DNA from: Geminicoccaceae bacterium | Lineage (GTDB): Bacteria > Pseudomonadota > Alphaproteobacteria > Geminicoccales > Geminicoccaceae | DNA: 35,669 bases | Assembly (NCBI GenBank): GCA_011390475.1 | Contig: JAABSG010000008.1 | Span: 1-35,669, forward strand | Direction: 5' to 3' | Shown: in pieces, positions 1-11,080 of the stretch | Layout of the letters: each line of letters starts with the position of its first letter | How positions within the stretch are numbered: position 1 is the first letter of the stretch | The notes under the pieces: model-generated | Told to the model about the DNA's origin: nothing | Seen by the model: only the letters and a program-made list of their open reading frames with translations | Databases searched by the model: none | Program-made: the position numbers and the translations under genes

Positions 1-22
1 CGGTCGGGTCATTCGGTGGCGG

Positions 23-53
23 CGGGGTCGGGCAGGTGGCTCGCCCGACCCCG
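23..53 (-). terminator. Perfect 11-bp stem (CGGGGTCGGGC / GCCCGACCCCG, 9-nt loop) just downstream of the coxM-like stop codon; candidate terminator or 3' stabilising hairpin
   Basis: Exact reverse-complementary arms 23-33 and 43-53; about 16 nt past the stop at 69. No U-tract seen. Confidence 0.45.
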
Positions 54-68
54 TGGCCTCGGCTCAGC

Positions 69-863
69 TCATGCGCAGGCCTTGACGGCCCGCGTCGCCA
101 TCACCTTGACGAGGTGGGCGCGGTAGTCGGCCGACGCGTGGATGTCGGCATTGAGGTTGCCGGCATCGAGCGTGAGGTCGGCAATGGCATCGGCCGCGAA
201 GTTCGACGCGAGCGCGCTCTCGGCCTCGGTCCAGCGAAAAGCGGTGGGACCCGCACCGGTGACGGCGACCCGGACCTCGGCGCCGTACTTGACGACATAG
301 GCGCCGGCGATCGCGTAGCGGGACGCGGGGTTGCGGAACTTCTGATAGCTCCCGGCGTCGGGCTTTTGGAAGTGGACTTCCTTGATGATCTCGTCGTCCT
401 CGAGAGCCGTCTCGAACATCCCGGTGATGAAGTCGTCGGCGGCGATCTCGCGCTTGGTGGTGCGGATCGTGGCCTTGAGCGCGAGAAGCGCGCCCGGATA
501 GTCGGCGGCCGGGTCGTTGTTGGCGATCGAGCCGCCGAGCGTGCCCAGGTTGCGGACCTGCGGGTCGCCGATGTGCTGGGCCAAGTGGGCGAGCGACGGG
601 ATCACCTTTTCGACGACATCACTCTTGGCCACCTGACCGTGCGTGGTCATCGCCCCGATGGTCAGGCCGCCGGCCTCTTCCTTGATGCCCTTCATTTCGC
701 CGATGGCACCGAGGTCGATGACCGAGGTCGGCTGCGCCAGGCGCTGCTTGAGGGTCGGAATGAACGTCTGGCCGCCGGCCATGAGCTTGGCGTCGCCGTC
801 ACCACCGATCAGTTGGGCGGCCTCGGCGAGCGAGGTGGGCTTCTTGTACTCGAATTCATACAT
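69..863 (-). CDS. FAD-binding medium subunit of a xanthine dehydrogenase/CODH-family molybdenum hydroxylase (CoxM-like)
   Basis: Protein MYEFEYKKPTSLAEAAQLIGGDGDAKLMAGGQTFIPTLKQRL...GTLGGSIANNDPAADYP; typical FAD_binding_5/CO_deh_flav_C motifs; start trimmed to internal Met. Confidence 0.9.
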   Translation of the reverse strand: MYEFEYKKPTSLAEAAQLIGGDGDAKLMAGGQTFIPTLKQRLAQPTSVIDLGAIGEMKGIKEEAGGLTIGAMTTHGQVAKSDVVEKVIPSLAHLAQHIGDPQVRNLGTLGGSIANNDPAADYPGALLALKATIRTTKREIAADDFITGMFETALEDDEIIKEVHFQKPDAGSYQKFRNPASRYAIAGAYVVKYGAEVRVAVTGAGPTAFRWTEAESALASNFAADAIADLTLDAGNLNADIHASADYRAHLVKVMATRAVKACA

Positions 864-888
864 CGTCGTGGTTCTCCCTAGCGGTGCC

Positions 889-915
889 GGGGCCGCCACT
901 TTTCGAGGCGGCCCC
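889..915 (-). other. Intra-operon hairpin between coxL-like and coxM-like genes (GGGGCCGCC / GGCGGCCCC, 9-nt loop)
   Basis: Perfect 9-bp inverted repeat at 889-897 and 907-915, in the 73-nt gap between two co-oriented genes. Confidence 0.5.
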
Positions 916-936
916 TTGCCGGTTCTGTTGGTTTCT

Positions 937-3300
<2,364 letters not shown>

Positions 3301-3358
3301 TTGTTGAGCTTCCTTGCTTGCCGAAGCCGCCCCCGATTGAAACAGGTATCTCGACTGT

Positions 3359-3850
3359 CTATTCGGCCGCCTGGGGCATGCCGCCCTTCATGGTCTCGGC
3401 GGCGGCCAGGATGGCCTTGACGATATTGTGGTAGCCGGTGCAACGGCACATGTTGCCCTCGAGCCAGTCGCGGACCTCGTGCTCGGTCGGGCTCGGGTTC
3501 TGCTGCAGGAGATCGGCCGCCGACATCAGCATACCCGGCGTGCAGAAGCCGCATTGCAGGCCGTGATGCTCGCGGAACGCCGCCTGGATCGGGTGCAGGG
3601 TGCCGTCGGCCTGGGCCAAGCCCTCGACCGTGGTCACCTCGGCGCCTTCGGCCTGGGCTGCCAGCATCGTGCAGGACTTCACGCTGCGGCCGTCGACATG
3701 GACGACGCAGCAGCCGCACTGCGAGGTGTCGCAGCCGACATGCGTGCCGGTGAGGCCGAGATTCTGGCGCAAGAAATCGACGAGCAGCGTGCGCCCCTCG
3801 ATCTCGCCGGAAACCGCCTTGCCGTTCACGGTCATCGATAGTTTGGTCAT
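3359..3850 (-). CDS. 2Fe-2S small subunit of the molybdenum hydroxylase (CoxS-like)
   Basis: [15 protein letters not shown]...[18 protein letters not shown]...CGFCTPGM...[10 protein letters not shown]: both 2Fe-2S cysteine motifs. Confidence 0.95.
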   Translation of the reverse strand: MTKLSMTVNGKAVSGEIEGRTLLVDFLRQNLGLTGTHVGCDTSQCGCCVVHVDGRSVKSCTMLAAQAEGAEVTTVEGLAQADGTLHPIQAAFREHHGLQCGFCTPGMLMSAADLLQQNPSPTEHEVRDWLEGNMCRCTGYHNIVKAILAAAETMKGGMPQAAE

Positions 3851-3927
3851 CGTCGAAAACCCTCCCATTGCCGGCCTTCGTCGCCGGTAGTGTCGTTAGG
3901 TTGCCATCCGAGGGGCGATGTGCCGCC

Positions 3928-4668
3928 TCAGGTGAAGAGGAGATAGAGCAGGATCAGCACGACCACGCCGATTCCGATATAAGCCGGCATGCCGAGCCCG
4001 CCCAGAAATCCCGGGCCGGTGGGCTCCGGGGCCGGTTCGGCGGCCGGCCGCGCCTTGGGCTCCGCGGCTTTTTCCGCCCGATCGGTGACCGCGTCGGCGG
4101 GGAACGGTGCGGGTTGGGCCGGCTCGCCCGCTGGCTCGGGCGAAGGTTCGCCGACCGGTCCAGCCGGTGCCGTGGTCTCGGGTTCGGCCGACGCCGCCGC
4201 GGCTCGCGGGCCGCTGGCGGCGACCTCGGCGTCGGTGACGATCCGGCTGAACTTGCCGAAGAAATCGTCGGCCATTTTCTTGGCCGTGCCCTGGATCAGC
4301 CGCGAGCCGATTTGCGCCAGCTTGCCGCCCACCTCGGCCTTGGCGTTGTAGGTGAGGATGGTGTCGCTGCCGTCCTCCTTCAGGTGGACATCGGCGCCGC
4401 CCTTGGCGAAGCCCGCGGCCCCACCCTTGCCCTCGCCGACGATCGAATAGCTTTCCGGCGCGTTGATGTTCTCCAGCCTGACATTGCCCGTGAACTTGGC
4501 CTTCACCGGTCCGACTTTGGCGGTGACCTTGGCCTCGAGCTCGGTGTCGGAATGCTTGGTCAGCTCCTCGCAGCCGGGAATCGCTTGTTTGAGGATCTCC
4601 GGATCGTTGAGAGCGGCCCAGACGCGATCCCGCGGCGCCGGGATCCGGTATTCGCCTGACATGTCCAT
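3928..4668 (-). CDS. CoxG-like SRPBCC protein with Pro/Ala-rich linker and C-terminal transmembrane anchor
   Basis: MDMSGEYRIPAPRDRVWAALNDPEILKQAIPGCEEL...; C-terminus IGIGVVVLILLYLLFT. Confidence 0.88.
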   Translation of the reverse strand: MDMSGEYRIPAPRDRVWAALNDPEILKQAIPGCEELTKHSDTELEAKVTAKVGPVKAKFTGNVRLENINAPESYSIVGEGKGGAAGFAKGGADVHLKEDGSDTILTYNAKAEVGGKLAQIGSRLIQGTAKKMADDFFGKFSRIVTDAEVAASGPRAAAASAEPETTAPAGPVGEPSPEPAGEPAQPAPFPADAVTDRAEKAAEPKARPAAEPAPEPTGPGFLGGLGMPAYIGIGVVVLILLYLLFT

Positions 4669-4863
4669 GCGCGCACTCCCCTTGGGCGTCTTTTGGCCGA
4701 TCGGTCGCCCGTGGGCGCCTCTGCCGCGGCCTTGTCCGGACGAGCAGCCGACACCGAGGCCGACGCCAGCTCTCACCGGTTGCTTTCAGCACAAGTGTTT
4801 ATGGCGAAGTGGCGGCCTGCCGACAAGTCCGATGCTCGCCCCTCGGCGCCTGTTGGGGGCGTC

Positions 4864-4879
4864 CGGCCAGCAATGGCCG
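4864..4879 (-). terminator. Short perfect hairpin downstream of the transketolase-like stop codon (CGGCCA / TGGCCG)
   Basis: 6-bp perfect stem, 4-nt loop, 15 nt past the stop at 4894; no U-tract. Confidence 0.3.
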
Positions 4880-4893
4880 TGTCCCGGGGCGGA

Positions 4894-7227
4894 TCATCGA
4901 TCGGCGAGCAGCGCCTCGGCCACGGCGTCGATGACGGCATCCGTATCGATGCCCTGAAGGCGGTAGAGATCCGGAATGTCCGCGGATTGGCCGAACTGCT
5001 CGACGCCCAAGGCCCGGACCTGCTGGCCGCAGACGGCCCCGACCCAGGAGAGCGTGAGCGGGTGGCCGTCGAGAATCGTCACGAGCCGCGCCGTCGGCGC
5101 GAGAGCGGAAAGGAGCCCGGCGATCCGGCTCCGGGCACCATTGGCGACCCAGTCGGCATGCAGGCGGTCGGCCGAGGTGACGGCGAGGATGCCAAGTCCC
5201 GGCAGGTCGTCTGTCATCGCCCGGTGCGCGGCCAGGACCTCGGGTGCGACGGCACCGGTATAGACCAGCGCCAGCTCGGCATCTGGGCCCGGCGGCACCA
5301 ACCAATAGCCGCCGTCGATCACGCCCTCAGGCATGGCATCGCGCATGGGCTGGTCGAGTTGGCGGGTGGTGAGGCGGAGATAGACCGAGCCGCCGTCCGG
5401 CCGTTGCAGGTGATCGAAGGCCCAGCACATGATGATCGCGAGCTCGTCGGCATAGGCCGGCTCGAAGGAGGTCAGGCCCGGCTGGCCGAGGCCGATCAAG
5501 GGCGTGCCGATCGACTGGTGCGCCCCGCCTTCCGGCGCCAGACTGATACCCGAGGGGGTGGCGACGAGGAGGAAGCGCGCACCCTGGTAGCAGGCGTAGA
5601 TCAGCGCATCGAGGCCGCGATTGATGAACGGGTCGTAGAGCGTGCCGACCGGCAGGAGGCGGGCGCCGAAGAGGTCGTGGGCGAGGCCCAAGGAGGCCAG
5701 ATTGAGGAAGAGATTGTTCTCGGCGATGCCGAGCTCCATGTGCTGGCCCTGCTGGCTTTCGCGCCAGACAGTGGGCGAGGCCACGGCCTCGGACTTGAAG
5801 ACGTCCTCGTGCGCCCGGCGATTGAAGACGCCGCGCCGAGTGACCCAGGGGCCGAGATTGGTCGAGACGGTGACATCGGGCGAGGTGGTGACGATCCGCG
5901 ATGCCAGCTCGCTGTCGCCTCTGGCCAATTCGCCCATGATCCGCCCGAAGGCCTCCTGGGTCGAGCTGGTGGCGGCGATCCGGCCGGTCGGCAGCTTGGC
6001 CGGCACCGGGACGGTGGCAGCGTCGTGGCGGGTGATCCGCCGCTTGTAGGGGACGGCGTCGAGGAAGCTGTCGAGATCGGCGGCATCGACCGCGAGGCCC
6101 GCGTGGCGGTCCCATTCCTTGCCGTCGGGAATACGCATCTGCGCCCGGAAGGCCGCCATCTGATCCGGGGTCATCAGACCGGCGTGGTTGTCCTTGTGTC
6201 CGGCAAACGGCAGGCCCCAGCCCTTGACCGTATAGGCGATGAAGCAGTGCGGGCGGTCGTCCACCACACCATGGAAGGCGTCCAGCACCGCCTCGATATC
6301 GTGGCCTCCGAGATTGGTCATCAGCGAAGCCAGCGCGTTGTCGTCGTGCTCCTTCAAGAGCTTGCGAATGAACTTGTTGGCCCCGAGGTCGCTCTCGAGA
6401 TGCGCCCGCCAGGCGGCCCCACCCTTGAAGGTCAAGGCGGCGTAGAGGTCGTTGGGGCAGTCGTCGATCCAGCGGCGCAACACCTCGCCACCGGGCTCGG
6501 CGAAGGCGGCCTCGAGTTTCTTGCCGTATTTGATGGTGACGACGGTCCACCCCACCGCCCCGAAAAACTGCTCGATCTTGGCAAAGAGCTGTTCGGGCAC
6601 GACGCGATCGAGGCTCTGGCGGTTGTAGTCGATGATCCACCAGAGATTGCGGACGTCGTACTTCCAGCCCTCGAGCAGGGCCTCGAAGATGTTGCCCTCG
6701 TCGAGCTCGGCGTCACCGACGATGGTGACCATCCGGCCTGGAGGCTGGTCCTCGGGCACCATGCCGTGGAGGCGGACGTAGTCTTGCGTGAGCGACGCAA
6801 AAAGCGTCATCGCGGCCCCGAGGCCGACCGAGCCCGTGGAGAAGTCGACGGGGGCCGTATCCTTGGTCCGGGACGGGTAGGATTGCGCCCCGCCCAGGGC
6901 CCGGAAGTTCTGCATCGCCTCGCGTTTTTGCTCGCCCAGGAGATAGTGGGCGGCGTGCATGATCGGGCTCGCATGCGGCTTGACGGCGATCCGGTCGCCC
7001 GGACGGAGCACGTCGAAGAAGAGGGCGGTCATGATGGTCGCGACCGAGGCGCAGGAGGCCTGGTGGCCTCCCACCTTGAGCTTGTCGCGGCTGGGCCTGA
7101 GGTGGTTGGCGTTGTGGATCGTCCAGGCCGCCAGCCAGAGCAGCTTCTTCTCGATCGCGGCCAAAATCTGCAGGCGCTCGGTGTCGCTCGACAGAGGCGC
7201 CGGGCTCGCGGGCTTCAAAGCTTGCAT
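4894..7227 (-). CDS. ThDP-dependent transketolase-like / homodimeric pyruvate dehydrogenase E1 (AceE)-like protein
   Basis: VGGHQASCASVATIMTALFFDVLRPGDRIAVKPHASP, FSTGSVGLGAAM, GDAELDEGNIFEALLEGWKYDVRNLWWIIDYNRQSLD. ORF extends to 7272; start trimmed to MQALKP. Confidence 0.82.
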   Translation of the reverse strand: MQALKPASPAPLSSDTERLQILAAIEKKLLWLAAWTIHNANHLRPSRDKLKVGGHQASCASVATIMTALFFDVLRPGDRIAVKPHASPIMHAAHYLLGEQKREAMQNFRALGGAQSYPSRTKDTAPVDFSTGSVGLGAAMTLFASLTQDYVRLHGMVPEDQPPGRMVTIVGDAELDEGNIFEALLEGWKYDVRNLWWIIDYNRQSLDRVVPEQLFAKIEQFFGAVGWTVVTIKYGKKLEAAFAEPGGEVLRRWIDDCPNDLYAALTFKGGAAWRAHLESDLGANKFIRKLLKEHDDNALASLMTNLGGHDIEAVLDAFHGVVDDRPHCFIAYTVKGWGLPFAGHKDNHAGLMTPDQMAAFRAQMRIPDGKEWDRHAGLAVDAADLDSFLDAVPYKRRITRHDAATVPVPAKLPTGRIAATSSTQEAFGRIMGELARGDSELASRIVTTSPDVTVSTNLGPWVTRRGVFNRRAHEDVFKSEAVASPTVWRESQQGQHMELGIAENNLFLNLASLGLAHDLFGARLLPVGTLYDPFINRGLDALIYACYQGARFLLVATPSGISLAPEGGAHQSIGTPLIGLGQPGLTSFEPAYADELAIIMCWAFDHLQRPDGGSVYLRLTTRQLDQPMRDAMPEGVIDGGYWLVPPGPDAELALVYTGAVAPEVLAAHRAMTDDLPGLGILAVTSADRLHADWVANGARSRIAGLLSALAPTARLVTILDGHPLTLSWVGAVCGQQVRALGVEQFGQSADIPDLYRLQGIDTDAVIDAVAEALLADR

Positions 7228-7341
7228 GTCCGTCTCGTTCCATGGGCGGCGAAGGCGCCCAAAATGTCGCACTAACGGGGTGCGCGGGCAAGCATCGGCT
7301 GCTAATGAGCCCTCGAGGTGTTCGGATAGAGCGGGGGAACG

Positions 7342-7494
7342 ATGGCGGGTGAAGAGCGCGAGGCCTTGCCGGAAACGGCGAAACAGCAGGTGTTGGACGT
7401 GGTGCCGCTGCTGCCGTTCGAAGACGAGCCCGCGACTTTCGTGCTGGTGATGCTGGAACTCGCCGAGGCGCTCGCCCTGGACGACGAGGCATGA
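7342..7494 (+). CDS. 50-aa small protein, GatC/AtzG-like candidate partner of the downstream amidase
   Basis: Read by hand (absent from the ORF track): MAGEEREALPETAKQQVLDVVPLLPFEDEPATFVLVMLELAEALALDDEA*; GCGGGGG upstream of ATG; stop overlaps the amidase start (ATGA, 7491-7494). Confidence 0.6.
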   Translation: MAGEEREALPETAKQQVLDVVPLLPFEDEPATFVLVMLELAEALALDDEA

Positions 7495-8927
7495 GTGCGG
7501 CGGAACTGCTCGAGGGCGATCTCTTCGCCGCGGCCGAGGCGTTGCGCGCCGGTGACGTCACCAGCGTCGAACTGACCCGGGCCTCGCTCGAGGCTCTTCG
7601 CACGCATGGGCCGGGACTCGATGCCATCGTCGAACTCTGGAACGACGAGGCGCTGGCCACGGCCGCCCGGATCGATGCGGAGCGACAGGGTGGGGCGGCG
7701 CGCGGACCCCTGGCCGGTGTGCCCTTGGCGCACAAGGACATGTTCTACCGTGCAGGCAAGCTCTGTGCCTCGGGCAGCACCGTCCGGGGTGATTTCGTGC
7801 CCGCGGTCACCGCCTCGGTGATCGAGCGGCTGGATGCCGCGGGCGCGGTCGATCTCGGCCGGCTCAATATGGTCGAGTTCGCCCTGGGCCTGACCGGGCA
7901 CAACGACATCACCGGCCATCCGAAGAACCCCTGGGACCGCGACTACATCACCGGCGGCTCGTCGAGTGGGCCTGTGGCTTCGATCGCCGCCCGGCTGGCC
8001 TTCGCGGCCCTGGGCTCGGATACGGGAGGGTCGATTCGCGTGCCGGCGGCTTGCGTCGGGATCACCGGGATCAAGCCGACCTACGGCCGGGTCAGCCGGG
8101 CCGGCGCCTTGCCCCTCTCGCACACCCTCGACCATGTCGGGCCGCTGGCCCGGAGTGCCCGTGATCTGGCGCTGATCCTCGAGGCGATCGCCGGGCCCGA
8201 CCCACGCGACCCGACCGCCGTGAACCGGCCGGTGCCGCCCTATGCGGCCTTGTTGGAGCGGCCACTCGGCGGCATGCGGCTGGCCGTCGGCGAAGCGCCT
8301 TTCGAGGTCCCACTCTCGCCGGAGGTCGCCGGGCTCTACGACCGGGCGGTGGATCGGCTGTCGGCAGTGGATGTCCAGGCGTCGCGAATCACCCTGCCGC
8401 CGCTCGAGCCGCTGAACGCGCTCAGAAGGGTGGTCATGCTGGCCGAGGTCGCGACCCGACACGAGGATTTCGTGGCGGCCAAGCGGGACGAGTACAATCC
8501 CTACACCCTGGCCCGCTTGGAGCCCGGCTACGAGGTGGCGGCCACCAGCTATCTACGCGCCGTGACCTACCGTGCCGAGGCGCTGCGGCGGTTCTGCGGC
8601 GAGGTCTTCGCCGCGGCCGACGTGCTGGTGCTGCCGGCCCTGGCCGAGCCGATCCCGAGGCTCGATGCGGCGGGCTCGGCGGATACGGCGGCCTACGTCC
8701 GGCTGGTCAACGGCATGGGGCATTTCATCTGCCCGTTCAATTATCTGGGCCTGCCGGCTTTGACCCTGCCGATCGGCCGGACCCAGAACGGCCTGCCCAT
8801 GGCAATCCAACTCGTAGGCCCACCCTTCGCCGAAGCGAGACTCCTGCGCCTGGCCCATCAGCTGGAGCTCCATGCCGACTTCAGGCTCGGCCCGCCGCCT
8901 CATCCGGGCAAAGGATCGGCTCGATGA
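7491..8927 (+). CDS. Amidase signature family protein (GatA/AtzE-like)
   Basis: GVPLAHKDMFYRAG (Lys), GGSSSGPVASIAARLAFAALGSDTGGSIRVPA (Ser/cis-Ser) signature. Confidence 0.93.
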   Translation: MSAAELLEGDLFAAAEALRAGDVTSVELTRASLEALRTHGPGLDAIVELWNDEALATAARIDAERQGGAARGPLAGVPLAHKDMFYRAGKLCASGSTVRGDFVPAVTASVIERLDAAGAVDLGRLNMVEFALGLTGHNDITGHPKNPWDRDYITGGSSSGPVASIAARLAFAALGSDTGGSIRVPAACVGITGIKPTYGRVSRAGALPLSHTLDHVGPLARSARDLALILEAIAGPDPRDPTAVNRPVPPYAALLERPLGGMRLAVGEAPFEVPLSPEVAGLYDRAVDRLSAVDVQASRITLPPLEPLNALRRVVMLAEVATRHEDFVAAKRDEYNPYTLARLEPGYEVAATSYLRAVTYRAEALRRFCGEVFAAADVLVLPALAEPIPRLDAAGSADTAAYVRLVNGMGHFICPFNYLGLPALTLPIGRTQNGLPMAIQLVGPPFAEARLLRLAHQLELHADFRLGPPPHPGKGSAR

Positions 8928-10210
8928 CGGCCGGTGAGCAGCCCGTCGTTCTCTTGGTCGAGCTGACGATCAGGCCCGACTCCATGGCGCGGTTCCTCGA
9001 GCTCGCGGACGAGCATGCGCGGATCACACTGGCCGAAGAGCCTGGCTGCCTCGTCTTCGACGTCGTCCGCGCCGACGCTGATCAGGTCGTCCTCTACGAG
9101 GTCTATCGCGACCAGGCGGCGGTCGAAGATCATCGGGCCCGGCCGCAGCTCGCGCGGTTCAAGGAGCGCACGAGCGAGATGGTGACCGACCGACAACTCA
9201 GGGAGCTGAGGCGAGCCAGCGACGGGCGCACTCGGGGCAACGGGCGCGTTCTCTGCACCATCCCGGTCCTGAACGAACGCCGGCATCTCGTGCAGCCGCT
9301 GGTCGATGCCGGCTTCGAGGTGCTCTTCAACGAGACCGGAAGGAGCTATGACGCGGCCGAGTTGATCCAGGCGATCCCAGGCATCACCGCCACCATCGCC
9401 AGCACCGAACCCTACAACGCCGAAACACTGGCGGCGGCCCGGGATCTGAAGATCGTCGCCCGGCTCGGCGTCGGCTACGACCAGGTGGATGTCGCGGCCT
9501 GCACCGCGGCCGGAGTCGCCGTCGCCATGGCGTTCGGCACAAACCACGAGGCCGTGGCCGACCACACGCTGGCCTTGATGGCGGCTCTGGCCGGGCGGAT
9601 CGTGACTTACGACCGGCGCGTCCGGGACGGTGGCTGGGGCAGCCTCTATCACGGCCGGCTGCACGGCACGGTCGTCGGCCTCATCGGCTTCGGGCGGATC
9701 GGCCGGGCGGTCGCCAAGCGGTGCCAGGGCTTTGCGATGCGCGTGCTGGTCAACGATCCCTATGTCGACGCGGCCGCGATCGAGCATCTGGGCTGCGAGC
9801 CGGTCGACCTCGAGGCGCTGCTGGCGACGGCGGATTTCGTTTCGGTCCACGCACCCGCCAATCCCTCGACCCGGCACCTGGTCGACGAGGCAGCGTTGCA
9901 GCGAATGAAGCCCACGGCCTTCATCGTGAACACGGCGCGTGGCCCCCTGATCGACGAGGCGGCGCTGGCCCGGGCCCTCGAGGCCGGAACGATCGCCGGG
10001 GCCGGGCTCGATGTCTTCGAGGTGGAGCCCGTGCCGGCCGAATCACCGCTCCGGCGAATGGACAATGTCGTGTTTTCTCCCCATGTAGCAGGCTTGAGCG
10101 ACGCCGCGGTCGCCGCCATGGCGGAGAAGTGCGTCGACACCATCCTGGACTACCTGGCCGGCCGGCCGGTGGAGCCGGGCCTGATTCTCAACCCCGAGGT
10201 GGTCGGCTGA
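8924..10210 (+). CDS. Fusion: N-terminal antibiotic-biosynthesis-monooxygenase (ABM)-like domain + C-terminal D-2-hydroxyacid dehydrogenase
   Basis: N-term VVLLVELTIRPDSMARFLELADEHARITLAEEPGCLVFDVVRADADQVVLYEVYRD; C-term GLIGFGRIGRAVAKRC, NTARGPLIDEAAL, DVFEVEPVP, SPHVAGLS; ATGA overlap with the amidase. Confidence 0.87.
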   Translation: MTAGEQPVVLLVELTIRPDSMARFLELADEHARITLAEEPGCLVFDVVRADADQVVLYEVYRDQAAVEDHRARPQLARFKERTSEMVTDRQLRELRRASDGRTRGNGRVLCTIPVLNERRHLVQPLVDAGFEVLFNETGRSYDAAELIQAIPGITATIASTEPYNAETLAAARDLKIVARLGVGYDQVDVAACTAAGVAVAMAFGTNHEAVADHTLALMAALAGRIVTYDRRVRDGGWGSLYHGRLHGTVVGLIGFGRIGRAVAKRCQGFAMRVLVNDPYVDAAAIEHLGCEPVDLEALLATADFVSVHAPANPSTRHLVDEAALQRMKPTAFIVNTARGPLIDEAALARALEAGTIAGAGLDVFEVEPVPAESPLRRMDNVVFSPHVAGLSDAAVAAMAEKCVDTILDYLAGRPVEPGLILNPEVVG

Positions 10211-10222
10211 CGGCCGTTCCCC

Positions 10223-11080
10223 ATGACGATCGGCGTGATGAAAGACGAGCGAAAGACGCATATCGACAAGGCCGGCACCGGCCGGCCCGTGCCGATCCAC
10301 GGCGCCGAAGACTTCGCCGCCATGCGCGCGGCCGGCCGGCTGGCGGCGATGACCCTCGATCACATCACGCCCATGGTCGAGGTCGGGGTCTCCACCGGGG
10401 CCCTCGACCGTACGATCGAGCAATTCATGCGCGACCACCGCGGCGTGCCGGCGACGCTCGGCTATCGCGGCTACACCAAGAGCTCCTGCATCTCGGTCAA
10501 CCACGTCGTCAATCACGGCATCCCCTCCGACGACAAGCGGCTCGCCGACGGCGATATCCTCAATATCGACGTGACGGTGATTCTCGACGGCTATTACGGC
10601 GACACCAGCCGGATGTTCGCCGTGGGTGAAAAGGTGCCGATCAAGGGACAGAAACTGATCGAGGTCACTTTCGATGCCATGTGGGCCGGGATCGAGACCG
10701 TGCGCCCCGGGGCCACGCTCGGTGATGTCGGCCACGCCATCCAGGTGGTGGCCGAGGGGGCCCGGTTTTCTGTCGTGCGCGATTTCGTCGGCCACGGCAT
10801 CGGCAAGGTCTTCCACGACGCGCCCGAGGTCCGCCACTACGGCAAGCCCGGCGACGGCCTCGTGCTCGCCCCCGGCATGCTGTTCACCATCGAGCCGATG
10901 ATCAATGCCGGCGGCCACAAGGTGAAGATCCTCAAGGACGGCTGGACCACGGTGACCCGCGACCGCTCGCTCTCCGCCCAGTTCGAGCACACGGTCGGCG
11001 TGACCGAAGACGGCTACGAGATCTTCACGGCCTCGCCCATAGGCTACGAGAAGCCGCCATACTCGATGGTGGCCGATTGA
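10223..11080 (+). CDS. map: Type I methionine aminopeptidase
   Basis: GYTKSSCISVNHVVNHGIPSDDKRLADGDILNIDVTVILDGYYGDTSRMF...GHGIGKVFHDAPEV...FTIEPM. Confidence 0.95.
   Translation: MTIGVMKDERKTHIDKAGTGRPVPIHGAEDFAAMRAAGRLAAMTLDHITPMVEVGVSTGALDRTIEQFMRDHRGVPATLGYRGYTKSSCISVNHVVNHGIPSDDKRLADGDILNIDVTVILDGYYGDTSRMFAVGEKVPIKGQKLIEVTFDAMWAGIETVRPGATLGDVGHAIQVVAEGARFSVVRDFVGHGIGKVFHDAPEVRHYGKPGDGLVLAPGMLFTIEPMINAGGHKVKILKDGWTTVTRDRSLSAQFEHTVGVTEDGYEIFTASPIGYEKPPYSMVAD

Noticed and set aside
4693-7275. 860-aa plus-strand ORF, longer than the annotated gene on the opposite strand
   Set aside because: Antisense shadow of the transketolase-like gene in high-GC DNA; composition (repeated VGDGVEEA/RRRG/GEGGL-type strings) has no recognisable domain, while the minus strand has clear ThDP motifs.
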